Assembly: GCF_900635955.1 (NCBI RefSeq)
Contig: NZ_LR134201.1
Location: 3,472,001-3,536,000 of the forward strand
DNA: 64,000 bases
Direction of reading: 5' to 3'
Origin: Cedecea lapagei
Lineage (GTDB): Bacteria > Pseudomonadota > Gammaproteobacteria > Enterobacterales > Enterobacteriaceae
A program made the position numbers and the translations under genes. The notes below the pieces were generated by a model. It did no database searches, was not told the DNA's origin, and saw only the letters and a program-made list of their open reading frames with translations. Positions 48,530-56,050 of the stretch are shown one piece after another; the stretch's first letter is position 1, and each line of letters starts with the position of its first letter.

Positions 48530-48558
48530 AAGGATTAACGGCAACTTTAGGGGGGTTT

Positions 48559-49191
48559 ATGAGCCTGGCAGATAGAGTAAAAAAGACGAGAATGTCTTTG
48601 GGTTTGACTCAGACGGAAGCAGCTGAGCGTGCTGGCATAAAACAGCAGTCATGGGCTAGCATTGAAGATGGGAAGACCGTTAAGCCCCGAAACATAGTAG
48701 GGATCGCCAACGCCCTCAATTGCGACCCTACATGGTTAATGAACGGCGGTATTTTCCAGTCGGTCGCAGAGGTCAACACAAGGAAAATACCTTTGATTAG
48801 CTATGTCCAGGCCGGAGCGCTTGCTACTAAGGAGAAGATAGAGGCGTTCGATGGCAGCTATGAATATGTCATGACCGACATGGACTGGTCTGAGTTTGCT
48901 TTTGCATTGAAGATAGTAGGTGACTCAATGGAGCCTGACTTTAAAGCAGGCGATGTGATTATTGTTGATCCTGACATTGAGCCAGCACCAGGGGAGTTTG
49001 TAGTGGCGGCCAATGGAGACCATGAGGCGACATTTAAGAAGTATCGCCCTACGCTATCGGATCACAATGGCATCCAGCACTTTGAGCTCCTGCCGCTCAA
49101 TGATGACTACCCTATTATTAGTAGTTCTTCCACTCCGGTAAAAATCATAGGCACTATGGTTGAACACCGCATTTATCGCCGAAAGCGATAA
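48559..49191 (+). CDS. cI: CI repressor (S24/LexA-type)
   Basis: 210 residues, MSLADRVKKTRMSLGLTQTE, with AGGGGGG before the ATG. N-terminal HTH: LTQTEAAERAGIKQQSWASI. C-terminal S24 autoprotease/dimer domain: cleavage-site-like QAGAL (in ISYVQAGALATKEKIEAFDG), catalytic Ser in VVGDSMEPDFKAGD-type segment (here IVGDSMEPDF), and Lys in HEATFKKYRP. It maintains lysogeny, and RecA-stimulated self-cleavage would allow SOS induction. Confidence 0.93.
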   Translation: MSLADRVKKTRMSLGLTQTEAAERAGIKQQSWASIEDGKTVKPRNIVGIANALNCDPTWLMNGGIFQSVAEVNTRKIPLISYVQAGALATKEKIEAFDGSYEYVMTDMDWSEFAFALKIVGDSMEPDFKAGDVIIVDPDIEPAPGEFVVAANGDHEATFKKYRPTLSDHNGIQHFELLPLNDDYPIISSSSTPVKIIGTMVEHRIYRRKR

Positions 49192-49207
49192 CATCAACCA
49201 CCCAATC

Positions 49208-49231
49208 AAACCGGCTAAGGCCGGTTTTTTT
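49208..49231 (+). terminator. cI terminator
   Basis: AACCGGC-TAAG-GCCGGTT followed by T7, 17 bp after the cI stop. Confidence 0.85.
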
Positions 49232-49262
49232 GTATCCAAATAAAAATAAATCACCTTTAAAA

Positions 49263-49334
49263 ACAGATATATCTGTGTAAATCACAAATAATACAGTTTT
49301 GCCTGTTGACCAAATAACAGTTTTACCTGTATCT
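49263..49334 (+). promoter_or_regulatory. OL operator triplet with PL
   Basis: Three further ACAG-N6-CTGT sites: 49263-49276, 49293-49306, 49317-49330. PL has -35 TTGACC (49306-49311), 17-bp spacer and -10 GTATCT (49329-49334), overlapping the last two sites. Together with OR this allows the lambda-style long-range repression loop (about 0.8 kb apart). Confidence 0.83.
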
Positions 49335-49380
49335 TTTAGCCATCAGCAGGACGCTGGTAGCCAAAAGGAACAGATTGGCA

Positions 49381-49422
49381 GGCTCTTTAAAATTGATGGG
49401 ATTGTCCCGCCGAAATGCGGGA
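49381..49422 (+). promoter_or_regulatory. nutL-like antitermination site
   Basis: boxA GGCTCTTTA (49381-49389) and boxB TCCCGC-CGAAAT-GCGGGA (49405-49422), about 50 bp downstream of the PL -10. Same boxB loop as nutR. Confidence 0.78.
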
Positions 49423-49602
49423 ACCAAAGAGCAGTTGGCTTTGGGATTGGATGAATGCGCAGGCTGATGCGAGAGAGGTTTCCGCGCTACAGAGTGCGGA
49501 AGGGGAAGCTCCCGGTGGAGGCTGGTTGCGCCCTGAACAGGCGCATGTGTCGGAGATCAGCACCGGCCATCCAATCACCAAAGTCAATCATCGGAGGTCA
49601 TC

Positions 49603-49872
49603 ATGACAGTAGTCATCACTATCCTGGCTGACGATAACGCCAGAAATCGCCGGAGAGCACGTAGAGCGTTACAGCGTAAGCAAGCAATGCAAGACGATTC
49701 TCTTGCACGAAAAGTTGCTCACAAGCTCTCTGGTGACGTTTCAGTTCGTGTAGCAAAGGCAATGTCTGTAGGCATGCCGAGAGATGCAAAAGACGAAGAC
49801 TCTTGCTGCCTTCCGGAAATATCGCTCTATCGTGCGGGCTATCGTAAATCTGAGAGCGTTACCGCTCGTTAA
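49603..49872 (+). CDS. N: N-type antitermination protein
   Basis: 89 residues, MTVVITILADDNARNRRRAR with an arginine-rich motif NARNRRRARRALQRKQAM close to the RNA-binding motif of lambda N (TRRRERRAEKQAQW). It is the first gene after PL and nutL and has GGAGG ten bases before its ATG. It should bind boxB hairpins and let polymerase pass early terminators, several of which are visible downstream. The rest of the protein is not alignable by eye, as usual for N. Confidence 0.8.
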   Translation: MTVVITILADDNARNRRRARRALQRKQAMQDDSLARKVAHKLSGDVSVRVAKAMSVGMPRDAKDEDSCCLPEISLYRAGYRKSESVTAR

Positions 49873-49890
49873 TAAACACATGGAGGCGCA

Positions 49891-50118
49891 ATGAAAAAGG
49901 TTGCTGAAGCACACGAGAGGCTTAGGCCTCAGGGTATATACGTATGGCCGCTGTCAAACTTCGATTGCGACGTTAAATACATGAAGCGTGGCGATAGATT
50001 CCGAGTAACCATCGACATCCCGGCTTCACAAATCAGTGAAAATAGAGATGCGCGAGCAGTATTTGGTGATGGCGATTGCAAGCTAATTCCGACATTGGCA
50101 TTCATCGAAAATGAATAG
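49891..50118 (+). CDS. Early-left small protein
   Basis: 75 residues, MKKVAEAHERLRPQGIYVWP, then SNFDCDVKYMKRGDRFRVTI. GGAGG precedes the ATG. No known family. It is followed by a terminator that N would have to override for downstream genes. Confidence 0.6.
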   Translation: MKKVAEAHERLRPQGIYVWPLSNFDCDVKYMKRGDRFRVTIDIPASQISENRDARAVFGDGDCKLIPTLAFIENE

Positions 50119-50179
50119 CCCGCTCTATCGTGCTGGGCATAGAAAGACATTAACGGTAACGGCCAGATAAACATTAACG

Positions 50180-50203
50180 CCACCTTCGGGTGGTTTTTTA
50201 TTG
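50180..50203 (+). terminator. Early-left terminator
   Basis: CCACC-TTCG-GGTGG followed by T6, 60 bp after the preceding gene; a likely N-dependent terminator. Confidence 0.8.
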
Positions 50204-50222
50204 CTAAGAACAGGAGTTATAG

Positions 50223-50504
50223 ATGGAGCGTTTTGCAAAGTTATTTGAAAGTCACGGTCGCCAGATTTTGGTTCGTAAAGGAGAAAACAGCGATGGAGAA
50301 TGCGCACTATGCATTTCAACAATGTTCGATGGCGCTGAAATGTCTTTGAGTCTCGGATTTGGTGAGAATGAAGAGGCAATGAGCAATGCACTGGAATCAT
50401 TTACTCAAGAGCAAGCGGATGTGTTCGGAAAGAAGTTTGAAGGACAAAATAGCGCATTCGAAGCATTTAAATCACTGACTAACACTTGCGAAGATGATGA
50501 CTAG
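50223..50504 (+). CDS. Early-left acidic protein
   Basis: 93 residues, MERFAKLFESHGRQILVRKG, with a beta-rich core (ALCISTMFDGAEMSLSLGFG) and an acidic Asp-rich end. GGAG-like site (AGGAGTTATAG) precedes it. Found between two terminators. Function unknown. Confidence 0.6.
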   Translation: MERFAKLFESHGRQILVRKGENSDGECALCISTMFDGAEMSLSLGFGENEEAMSNALESFTQEQADVFGKKFEGQNSAFEAFKSLTNTCEDDD

Positions 50505-50528
50505 GTCGCTAAGGCGGCCTTTTTTATT
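50504..50528 (+). terminator. Early-left terminator
   Basis: GGTCGC-TAA-GGCGGCC followed by T6, directly after the stop of the preceding gene. The stem-loop is identical to the minus-strand one at 38457-38479. Confidence 0.82.
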
Positions 50529-50553
50529 ACATACGGTTTAACAGAGGTGAGAG

Positions 50554-50748
50554 ATGAAAGAGACAGTAGCAGTTATTTGTGATGAGGGACTGTTTGCAGG
50601 AAAGCCTTCAATTTCCGGTGTTGAAGACATCATTTCTTACATGATGACTCGTGACTCATATGCAAGAAAAGAAGATGCAGATTGCGACGGGGTGAGCGTA
50701 AAGCGCTATGCAGTCGTATGCAAAATCACAGTTGAAGAAATCGATTGA
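50554..50748 (+). CDS. Early-left small protein
   Basis: 64 residues, MKETVAVICDEGLFAGKPSI, compact, with YAVVCKITVEEID at the end. AGAGGTGAGAG before the ATG is a good ribosome binding site. No family recognised. Confidence 0.6.
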   Translation: MKETVAVICDEGLFAGKPSISGVEDIISYMMTRDSYARKEDADCDGVSVKRYAVVCKITVEEID

Positions 50749-50782
50749 TCGTTCGGCGCACAACTAAATAGAGGGTGAGGAT

Positions 50783-51040
50783 ATGGAGTGGAAAAAGGTC
50801 AGCGATGGTCTACCCGATGTTGATTATTGCTATGTTTTGGCGGTTCGAAAATATCACACAGGGGAGCATGAGTCTCACGTTTGCCACACTTTTTTTATCA
50901 AAGACCGTGACACGGCTAGAAGAGAAAACCCTTATTACTCAAGGAAATTTCAAGGAAAGGATTCGGTCCATTTCAAATGTTCAGAGTCAGGGTTCATCGT
51001 CACTCACTGGATGCCCCTGCCCCCACCACCCATCGAGTAA
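50783..51040 (+). CDS. DUF551-like phage protein
   Basis: 85 residues, MEWKKVSDGLPDVDYCYVLA ending FIVTHWMPLPPPPIE. The WxxVSDxLPxxxxxVLV opening and VTHWMPLPxPP ending define DUF551 proteins, common in lambdoid early regions, of unknown function. Confidence 0.8.
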   Translation: MEWKKVSDGLPDVDYCYVLAVRKYHTGEHESHVCHTFFIKDRDTARRENPYYSRKFQGKDSVHFKCSESGFIVTHWMPLPPPPIE

Positions 51041-51137
51041 CCTCCGCATCAGCTTTCACTGAGAGCTGATTCTGATTCACCCTCGTTGTCATTGTTTGCC
51101 CGCCACTGTGCGAGCTTCTTTTTAACTGGAGAAAAGT

Positions 51138-52112
51138 ATGGATAAGAAATTGCAGATAAGCATCATTAAAACAGATGCGGGAAAGTGCTTTATCACTGAC
51201 TGCAAAGCAAGCAGTGGATACCATTACAATTACCACAATTCGTCTATCGAGGGTCTAATATTTGATGGATTGGCTGCAAAACCTACCTTCCATAAAAATT
51301 GGTACGAGATACCTTCTTACCCTGAAAAAATAGAGCGCCTGATTACCGGACAGAAAACAAATCGACGCTATGAATTGAAGGATGCTGATTTAAGCAGTGA
51401 AAAATACCCGCTTATCGTCTCATATGATGACAGGGATTCTATCGATGAAGACCTGCTGCATTCGCTATACACGCTCAAGTCAGACGATGTTCCTGATTAC
51501 TTTCAAGAGGTCGAGTGTGGGCTAGACCTTATCTGCGAGGTAGATAACTACCGTGATGCCCCTGAGTTTAGCTACCCAGGAATCAGGCGCGTACAGTTCA
51601 GTGATGAAAAATACACCATTTCAAATCAAAACATTAAGCACTCACTTATTGACTGCATCATCCTTCCTGAGCCATTAAGAGCCAATAGTGCCTGCGAAAT
51701 ATCATCCAAGGAAATGTTTGATCTCGTTCGCCAGCATGTTAAGGACAACATCCAAAGTGGCTTTGCAAGGATAACTAGTGATTACGACTTCTGTTTCACT
51801 GTTAAGAAAATAATCCCGCTGCTCAAGCCGCACACGTACTCATATCAGGACATATTTGCCAGAACGAAGAAACAGCGGGCTAAATTGCATTTTAAAACGG
51901 ATACGTCAAAGGAAATTGAGATATTCCAAATGACGCATGACCGAGAGAACTACAAGGGATATACACCAATCAAGGGGTTTAAAGCAGATAACGAGTGGGA
52001 ACTTAAAGAGCTGATTGACAGCTTCCTGTCAACTCTCATGGAAACCATTCACTCACCAATTGAGCAGTGCTCATGCTGTAACGGTACTGGATACATGCAG
52101 GATATCAAATAG
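51138..52112 (+). CDS. Unknown 324-residue early-left protein with C-terminal zinc motif
   Basis: MDKKLQISIIKTDAGKCFIT to YMQDIK. Acidic, mostly globular, without membrane segments. The last 15 residues hold CSCCNGTGY, a CxxCxGxG knuckle like those in Q and DnaJ. GGAG is present eight bases before the ATG. It is by far the largest unassigned early gene and is followed by its own terminator, so it may be an independent cargo (for example a host-takeover or anti-host factor). I recognise no catalytic motif. Confidence 0.65.
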   Translation: MDKKLQISIIKTDAGKCFITDCKASSGYHYNYHNSSIEGLIFDGLAAKPTFHKNWYEIPSYPEKIERLITGQKTNRRYELKDADLSSEKYPLIVSYDDRDSIDEDLLHSLYTLKSDDVPDYFQEVECGLDLICEVDNYRDAPEFSYPGIRRVQFSDEKYTISNQNIKHSLIDCIILPEPLRANSACEISSKEMFDLVRQHVKDNIQSGFARITSDYDFCFTVKKIIPLLKPHTYSYQDIFARTKKQRAKLHFKTDTSKEIEIFQMTHDRENYKGYTPIKGFKADNEWELKELIDSFLSTLMETIHSPIEQCSCCNGTGYMQDIK

Positions 52113-52133
52113 CCGCCTAGTGCGGCTTTTTTA
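52112..52133 (+). terminator. Early-left terminator
   Basis: GCCGC-CTAGT-GCGGC followed by T6, right after the stop of the 324-residue gene. Confidence 0.83.
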
Positions 52134-52195
52134 TTCGCGTTTATTCATGAGCGCAGTCGCTGATTAATGAACACAACTAAACAGGAGTTCCCACG

Positions 52196-52333
52196 ATGAT
52201 TTACCAATTCGCGGGCAGCGTCGCCGTGGGCGCTATCCAGCAAAACGAAAGCCAGCTTGAAAGATTAACCCGCCAACTCCGCAATATCGGGAAGTGGCTT
52301 AAAGACACCCTTAACCAGCGCGGAGAGCCGTAA
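52196..52333 (+). CDS. cIII: CIII-like protease inhibitor
   Basis: 45 residues, MIYQFAGSVAVGAIQQNESQ, followed by LERLTRQLRNIGKWLKDTLN and QRGEP. It lines up with lambda CIII (ESLLERITRKLRDGWKRLID) in the amphipathic helix needed to inhibit FtsH (HflB). AGGAGTTCCCACG provides the ribosome binding site. CIII protects CII from proteolysis, favouring lysogeny; the match to the CII and N genes here completes a lambda-type decision circuit. Confidence 0.83.
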   Translation: MIYQFAGSVAVGAIQQNESQLERLTRQLRNIGKWLKDTLNQRGEP

Positions 52334-52335
52334 TC

Positions 52336-52524
52336 ATGACAATCGTACCTGTTAACGGAACTATCTACGTAACCCAGGCAAATCGTGACTTTGGCAAGGT
52401 GTACGAAAACAGCTTTCCAGACACAAAGGAGGGGCAAAGCGCGGCGTTTAAATGGGCTGGCGTTATAGCTCTTGGCTGGCACAAAACACAGGACAAGGAC
52501 TGGAGCAAGAACCATGCAGCATGA
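52336..52524 (+). CDS. Small early-left protein
   Basis: 62 residues, MTIVPVNGTIYVTQANRDFG, with FKWAGVIALGWHKTQDKDWS at the end. Starts 2 bp after CIII. No family recognised; overlaps the next gene by 11 bp. Confidence 0.6.
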   Translation: MTIVPVNGTIYVTQANRDFGKVYENSFPDTKEGQSAAFKWAGVIALGWHKTQDKDWSKNHAA

Positions 52525-52657
52525 TCAGGAAGACAAAGACTTTATCGCACTGCTATCAGGCGAGCTTCAGGAGTCTATCGAGCAGCAGATCAACCTCGCC
52601 GCCGAGCGCGGTAACGAGCAAATAAGCTGGGAAGAGTTTGGAGGTAATCACCAATGA
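52514..52657 (+). CDS. Small acidic early-left protein
   Basis: 47 residues from MQHDQEDKDFIALLSGELQE at 52514, helical and acidic, ending ISWEEFGGNHQ. Its stop overlaps the ERF start (ATGA). Small acidic genes at this place in lambdoid phages include Kil/host-nuclease inhibitors, but identity is not established. Confidence 0.55.
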   Translation: MQHDQEDKDFIALLSGELQESIEQQINLAAERGNEQISWEEFGGNHQ

Positions 52658-53259
52658 GCAAAGAATTTTACGCCAGGCTGGCCGAAATACAGCGAACACT
52701 GAACGCCCCAAAGAACCAGTACAACAGCTTCGGCAAATACAAATACCGCAGCTGCGAGGACATCCTTGAGGGTGTTAAGCCGCTACTAAATGGCCTCTTC
52801 CTTTCGATCAGTGATGAAGTGGTGATGATTGGCTCTCGCCACTACGTGAAAGCCACCGCTCGAATTACTGACGGTGAAACCACTCATGAGGCAACAGCAT
52901 TGGCCCGGGAGGAGGAATCCAAGAAAGGGATGGATTCGGCCCAGGTTACCGGAGCGACAAGCTCGTACGCCCGCAAATACTGTCTTAATGGATTGTTTGG
53001 CATTGATGACGCTAAAGATGCTGACACAGATGAGCATAAGCATCAGCAATCAGCCCCACAAAAGCAGGATAAACCAAAGCCCACGCCAGAGCAGATCCTC
53101 AAGGCTTTCACGGAGGCGGCCAGCCATAAATCAACACAGGAAGAGCTTAAACAGGCATTTGCAAAAGCCTGGGCGATGCTAGAGGGAACGCCACAGCAGG
53201 CAACCGCCAAGGACGTATACGACATTCGTAAATCAGAACTAGAAGGAGAGCCGGCGTAA
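52654..53259 (+). CDS. erf: ERF family single-strand annealing protein
   Basis: 201 residues. ERF motifs: LAEIQRTLNAPKNQYNSFGK, YKYRSCEDILEGVKPLL, and GATSSYARKYCLNGLFGIDD followed by DAKDADT. The C-terminal third is a polar linker and helical tail. As in P22 Erf it anneals complementary strands for phage recombination. It overlaps SSB by one base. Confidence 0.92.
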   Translation: MSKEFYARLAEIQRTLNAPKNQYNSFGKYKYRSCEDILEGVKPLLNGLFLSISDEVVMIGSRHYVKATARITDGETTHEATALAREEESKKGMDSAQVTGATSSYARKYCLNGLFGIDDAKDADTDEHKHQQSAPQKQDKPKPTPEQILKAFTEAASHKSTQEELKQAFAKAWAMLEGTPQQATAKDVYDIRKSELEGEPA

Positions 53260-53711
53260 TGGCTAATCGCGGAGTAAACAAAGTAATCATCGTCGGAAAC
53301 CTAGGGCAAGACCCCGAGGTTCGTTACCTTCCGAATGGTGGCGCAGTAGCAAATATCACCCTGGCAACATCCGAGTCATGGCGAGATAAGCAGACTGGCG
53401 AGACGAAAGAGAAAACAGAGTGGCACCGTGTGGTGCTGTTCGGGAAGTTGGCAGAGGTGGCCGGGGAATACCTGCGGAAAGGCTCTCAGGTTTATATCGA
53501 AGGTAAGCTAACGGCTCGAAAATGGACTGACCAGGCAGGAGTGGAAAAGTACACCACAGAGATTCACGTCAATGTCGGTGGAACCATGCAAATGCTTGGC
53601 GGGAAGCAGGAAGGAAGTCAGCAAAGTAAACCTCAGAAAAAACAGCAGCAATCATCACAAGCCCCGTCAAATGAACCGCCGATGGATTTCGACGACGACA
53701 TTCCATTCTAA
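53259..53711 (+). CDS. ssb: Single-stranded DNA-binding protein
   Basis: 150 residues: OB fold with NKVIIVGNLGQDPEVRYLPN and NITLATSESWRDKQTGETKE, a Gln/Ser-rich linker and the acidic tip DFDDDIPF that recruits host repair proteins. Shorter than the 178-residue E. coli SSB through the linker. Works with ERF and the adjacent exonuclease. Confidence 0.95.
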   Translation: MANRGVNKVIIVGNLGQDPEVRYLPNGGAVANITLATSESWRDKQTGETKEKTEWHRVVLFGKLAEVAGEYLRKGSQVYIEGKLTARKWTDQAGVEKYTTEIHVNVGGTMQMLGGKQEGSQQSKPQKKQQQSSQAPSNEPPMDFDDDIPF

Positions 53712-53719
53712 GGAAATCA

Positions 53720-54268
53720 ATGAACAACTTAATGCTCGACCTCGAAACCATGGGTAACGGAACCTACGCGCCGATCATCTCCATTGGCGCCGTATTCTTC
53801 GACCCCGCAACTGGCAAAACAGGCGAAGAGTTTTCGGTAAACGTGTCGCTGGAATCATCAATGCGATACCGGGCCAGACCCGACGCATCAACCATTCTTT
53901 GGTGGATGGGTCAGAGCGAGGATGCGCGGAAAAGCCTGAAAGAAAACCCTGTCGAACTTACGTCTGCCCTGAGTGAGCTTTCAGACTTCATCTCAGATTA
54001 TGGAAATCAAAAGTATGTTCAGGTCTGGGGAAATGGCGCTTCATTCGACTGCGTAATTCTTCGCAGCAGTTACGCACTAACCGGCCAGCAAGCACCCTGG
54101 CAATGGTGGAACGACCGTGATGTACGCACCATCGTAGAGATGGGAAAAGTCATCGGCTTCGATCCGAAACGCGACATGCCATTTGATGGCACCCGCCACA
54201 ATGCCTTAGCCGACGCCATCCACCAGGCTAAGTACGTTTCTGCAATCTGGCAGAAGCTTATCAAGTAA
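53720..54268 (+). CDS. DEDDh 3'-5' exonuclease
   Basis: 182 residues. Exo I LMLDLETMGNGTYAPIISIG (Asp, Glu), Exo II VWGNGASFDCVILRSSY, Exo III FDGTRHNALADAIHQAKYVS (His, Asp). It resembles the Rv2179c-like/RNase T-type exonucleases encoded next to phage SSB and ERF genes. Likely processes DNA ends for recombination. Confidence 0.87.
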   Translation: MNNLMLDLETMGNGTYAPIISIGAVFFDPATGKTGEEFSVNVSLESSMRYRARPDASTILWWMGQSEDARKSLKENPVELTSALSELSDFISDYGNQKYVQVWGNGASFDCVILRSSYALTGQQAPWQWWNDRDVRTIVEMGKVIGFDPKRDMPFDGTRHNALADAIHQAKYVSAIWQKLIK

Positions 54269-54275
54269 ACCAACC

Positions 54276-54593
54276 ATGGATACGAATATGCCATCACCTC
54301 AACCCGGGGCGGATAACCCTCGCCTGTGCACCGCCAGAACCAAAGAAGAGGTGATGGCTAACTTCGCCAGATATTGGGAAATGTCACAAGCCGGAGAAAT
54401 TGAGCCGGAGACGAAACAGCAGCGCATGGAGCGTCAGGCTGATTCGCTGGCAGATGCGCTACTGACCAGAAGAAACTACAAGGCATCTTTCTTCCCGGAA
54501 TGGGAAACCATCGGCCCTCACCTTCCACCTGAAGAAATTGACGATCGCTCTCGCGTCCGCTTTGGTCGCTACGGCGCTCGCATTAGCGACTAA
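54276..54593 (+). CDS. Early-left protein of unknown function
   Basis: 105 residues, MDTNMPSPQPGADNPRLCTA; an internal start at 54288 (MPSPQPG) is possible, as neither has a clear ribosome binding site. Helical middle (ANFARYWEMSQAGEIEPETK) and a basic end RFGRYGARISD. No family recognised. Confidence 0.5.
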   Translation: MDTNMPSPQPGADNPRLCTARTKEEVMANFARYWEMSQAGEIEPETKQQRMERQADSLADALLTRRNYKASFFPEWETIGPHLPPEEIDDRSRVRFGRYGARISD

Positions 54594-54603
54594 GGAAAAC
54601 ATC

Positions 54604-54864
54604 ATGAAGCTTCACATTGAAATCGGTAAATACATCATTACCGGGACTGCTCACGACCTCGTTTTGCGCGAGAAGGTAATCATCGAGAAAGGCGACAACG
54701 CTGGCAAGGAAGGTCTCAGTTCAGCTCGTTACTACTCCAAATTTGAACACCTGGTGAAAGAGCTTTGCCACCGCGAAATCCTCACATCAGAAGCCCAGTC
54801 GCTTCAAGCGCTGGTTCTGCATATCGAAAACCTCAGTCAGACAGTCAGCAAAAAAAATCACTGA
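54604..54864 (+). CDS. DUF5405-like phage protein
   Basis: 86 residues from MKLHIEIGKYIITGTAHDLV at 54604, with AAGGA before it. The HIEIGxYxIxxTAHDLVLRxK opening and YYSKxEHLVKELCHREI middle match small DUF5405 proteins of enterobacterial phages (from memory). Function unknown. Confidence 0.7.
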   Translation: MKLHIEIGKYIITGTAHDLVLREKVIIEKGDNAGKEGLSSARYYSKFEHLVKELCHREILTSEAQSLQALVLHIENLSQTVSKKNH

Positions 54865-54881
54865 ATACGTGGAGCGTGAGC

Positions 54882-55058
54882 ATGTTTAGCCATCAATTCA
54901 ATCCCGATGTAACACCCGGTGACGCAGCAGCCCATCCAAAAACCTGCAAAGCACCCATGCCAACACGCGAAGAGCTATTAGCTCGCTGCAGCTTTCCGAG
55001 TGTGAATACCAACAAGTATCTGAACCGGATGATACGCAATGGAAACAGCAGAGCTTAA
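54882..55058 (+). CDS. Small early-left protein
   Basis: 58 residues from MFSHQFNPDVTPGDAAAHPK at 54882 (GGAGCGTGAGC upstream). Contains MPTREELLARCSFPSVNTNK and a basic end. Overlaps the next gene by 20 bp. Unknown. Confidence 0.55.
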   Translation: MFSHQFNPDVTPGDAAAHPKTCKAPMPTREELLARCSFPSVNTNKYLNRMIRNGNSRA

Positions 55059-55260
55059 CGCCATTCGCGCAACCGCTCGTCAGTGCTGGAAAGAGATTCA
55101 GGGAGCATGGAAGACAGAGGAAGCCAAAAGCATAAAAGACAGGGAAGTCATTAACCGAAGAATCCTTCTCAGCTACGAGCGTCGCATATATCCACGATTC
55201 ACTATCTATCAACTCCTCTATCACATTGGCGTCATTAACGGGACGCTCAAGGAGCGGTGA
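55039..55260 (+). CDS. Small basic early-left protein
   Basis: 73 residues, METAELNAIRATARQCWKEI, basic and helical (RRILLSYERRIYPRFTIYQL). Its last base is shared with the start of the following frameshifted gene (TGATG). Unknown. Confidence 0.55.
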   Translation: METAELNAIRATARQCWKEIQGAWKTEEAKSIKDREVINRRILLSYERRIYPRFTIYQLLYHIGVINGTLKER

Positions 55261-55467
55261 TGAAACAGCAAGCAATGCGCCAGAAAGCAATCATCGGCAC
55301 CAGCCAGCAGACCGGGGAAACACTCTATTTCCCCCTCTCCTTACTACGCGCCGGGATTTAAACGCGGCGGCATTAATGAAGCGATTAGTGGCCGGGCTAA
55401 ATCTCATCGCGGTTACACATGGCGATATGCAACGAAGCAAGAGCGCGAACAACGCGCACAGCACTGA
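55260..55467 (+). pseudogene. Small phage protein, frameshifted in a C5 run
   Basis: Starts MKQQAMRQKAIIGTSQQTGE. As sequenced it stops after 33 codons at 55361; removing one C from the run at 55331-55335 gives 68 codons continuing TLYFPSPYYAPGFKRGGINE, AISGRAKSHRGYTWRYATKQ to the stop at 55467. The GxxxAIxGRxKxHxGYTWRYA segment is a widespread phage/homing-associated module that recognises DNA, so the longer form is the ancestral one. Fourth single-base homopolymer break in this prophage. Confidence 0.65.
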
Positions 55468-55477
55468 GGGTATGAAA

Positions 55478-56050
55478 ATGACAGTTAAGCGCTATGACGC
55501 AAAAGATATCAACGGTGGGCTCTGCATTAGTGAAGATGCAACTGGTCGATATGCGGCTTACGAAGACTACGCCGAACTCCAGCGCAAGTTGACAGCCTAC
55601 GAAGCCACGGTGACGAACCTGACGGCACAGGTGCAGGGGCTGGCAGTGGAGAATTCCCGACTGAATGATGTGGCAAAAGGTGGAGCATTTGTAATGCAAA
55701 AGGCTCTCATGAAGTATGAGTTTGGCATCGGTATGACTGAGCAGGCCGAACATTTCATTCGCGATGCTCGAGAGGAATTCAAAGCCACCGACGCCGCGCT
55801 GGCAGAGATACGCAACGAGGCGCGGGCTGAGGGTATCAACTTTGCTGCTAGTCGACTGGCAGCAGCTTTCAATAACGGATTCATCGACAAACCTCTGCCC
55901 GAAGTTTTCGACGTCACTAGGATGATTCTTGACACTAAATCCGACTTAGCAAATGCCCCAGTGCCTGCGCCTGATGGCCTGTCCGGAGAGTATGCAGAAA
56001 CAGCGCTGAAGGAATGGGCGGAGCAACTGCGCAAGGAGCAAGGCAAATGA
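55478..56050 (+). CDS. Ea22-like accessory protein
   Basis: 190 residues from MTVKRYDAKDINGGLCISED at 55478 (GAGGG eight bases upstream; long in-frame extension rejected). Opening RYDAKD-x5-I-ED-x2-GRYAAYEDYAELQRKL, a coiled coil around residues 30-50, and the ALKEWAEQLRKEQGK end are typical of modular Ea22-type early-left proteins. Function unknown. Overlaps the next gene by four bases. Confidence 0.65.
   Translation: MTVKRYDAKDINGGLCISEDATGRYAAYEDYAELQRKLTAYEATVTNLTAQVQGLAVENSRLNDVAKGGAFVMQKALMKYEFGIGMTEQAEHFIRDAREEFKATDAALAEIRNEARAEGINFAASRLAAAFNNGFIDKPLPEVFDVTRMILDTKSDLANAPVPAPDGLSGEYAETALKEWAEQLRKEQGK

Noticed and set aside
49415..49606. A 63-codon frame between nutL and N
   Set aside because: Its ATG is inside the nutL boxB hairpin, it has no ribosome binding site, and it simply crosses the structured leader before overlapping the N start.
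54765..54881. Upstream extension of the gene at 54882
   Set aside because: It lies inside the DUF5405-like gene in another frame; the internal ATG has the ribosome binding site.
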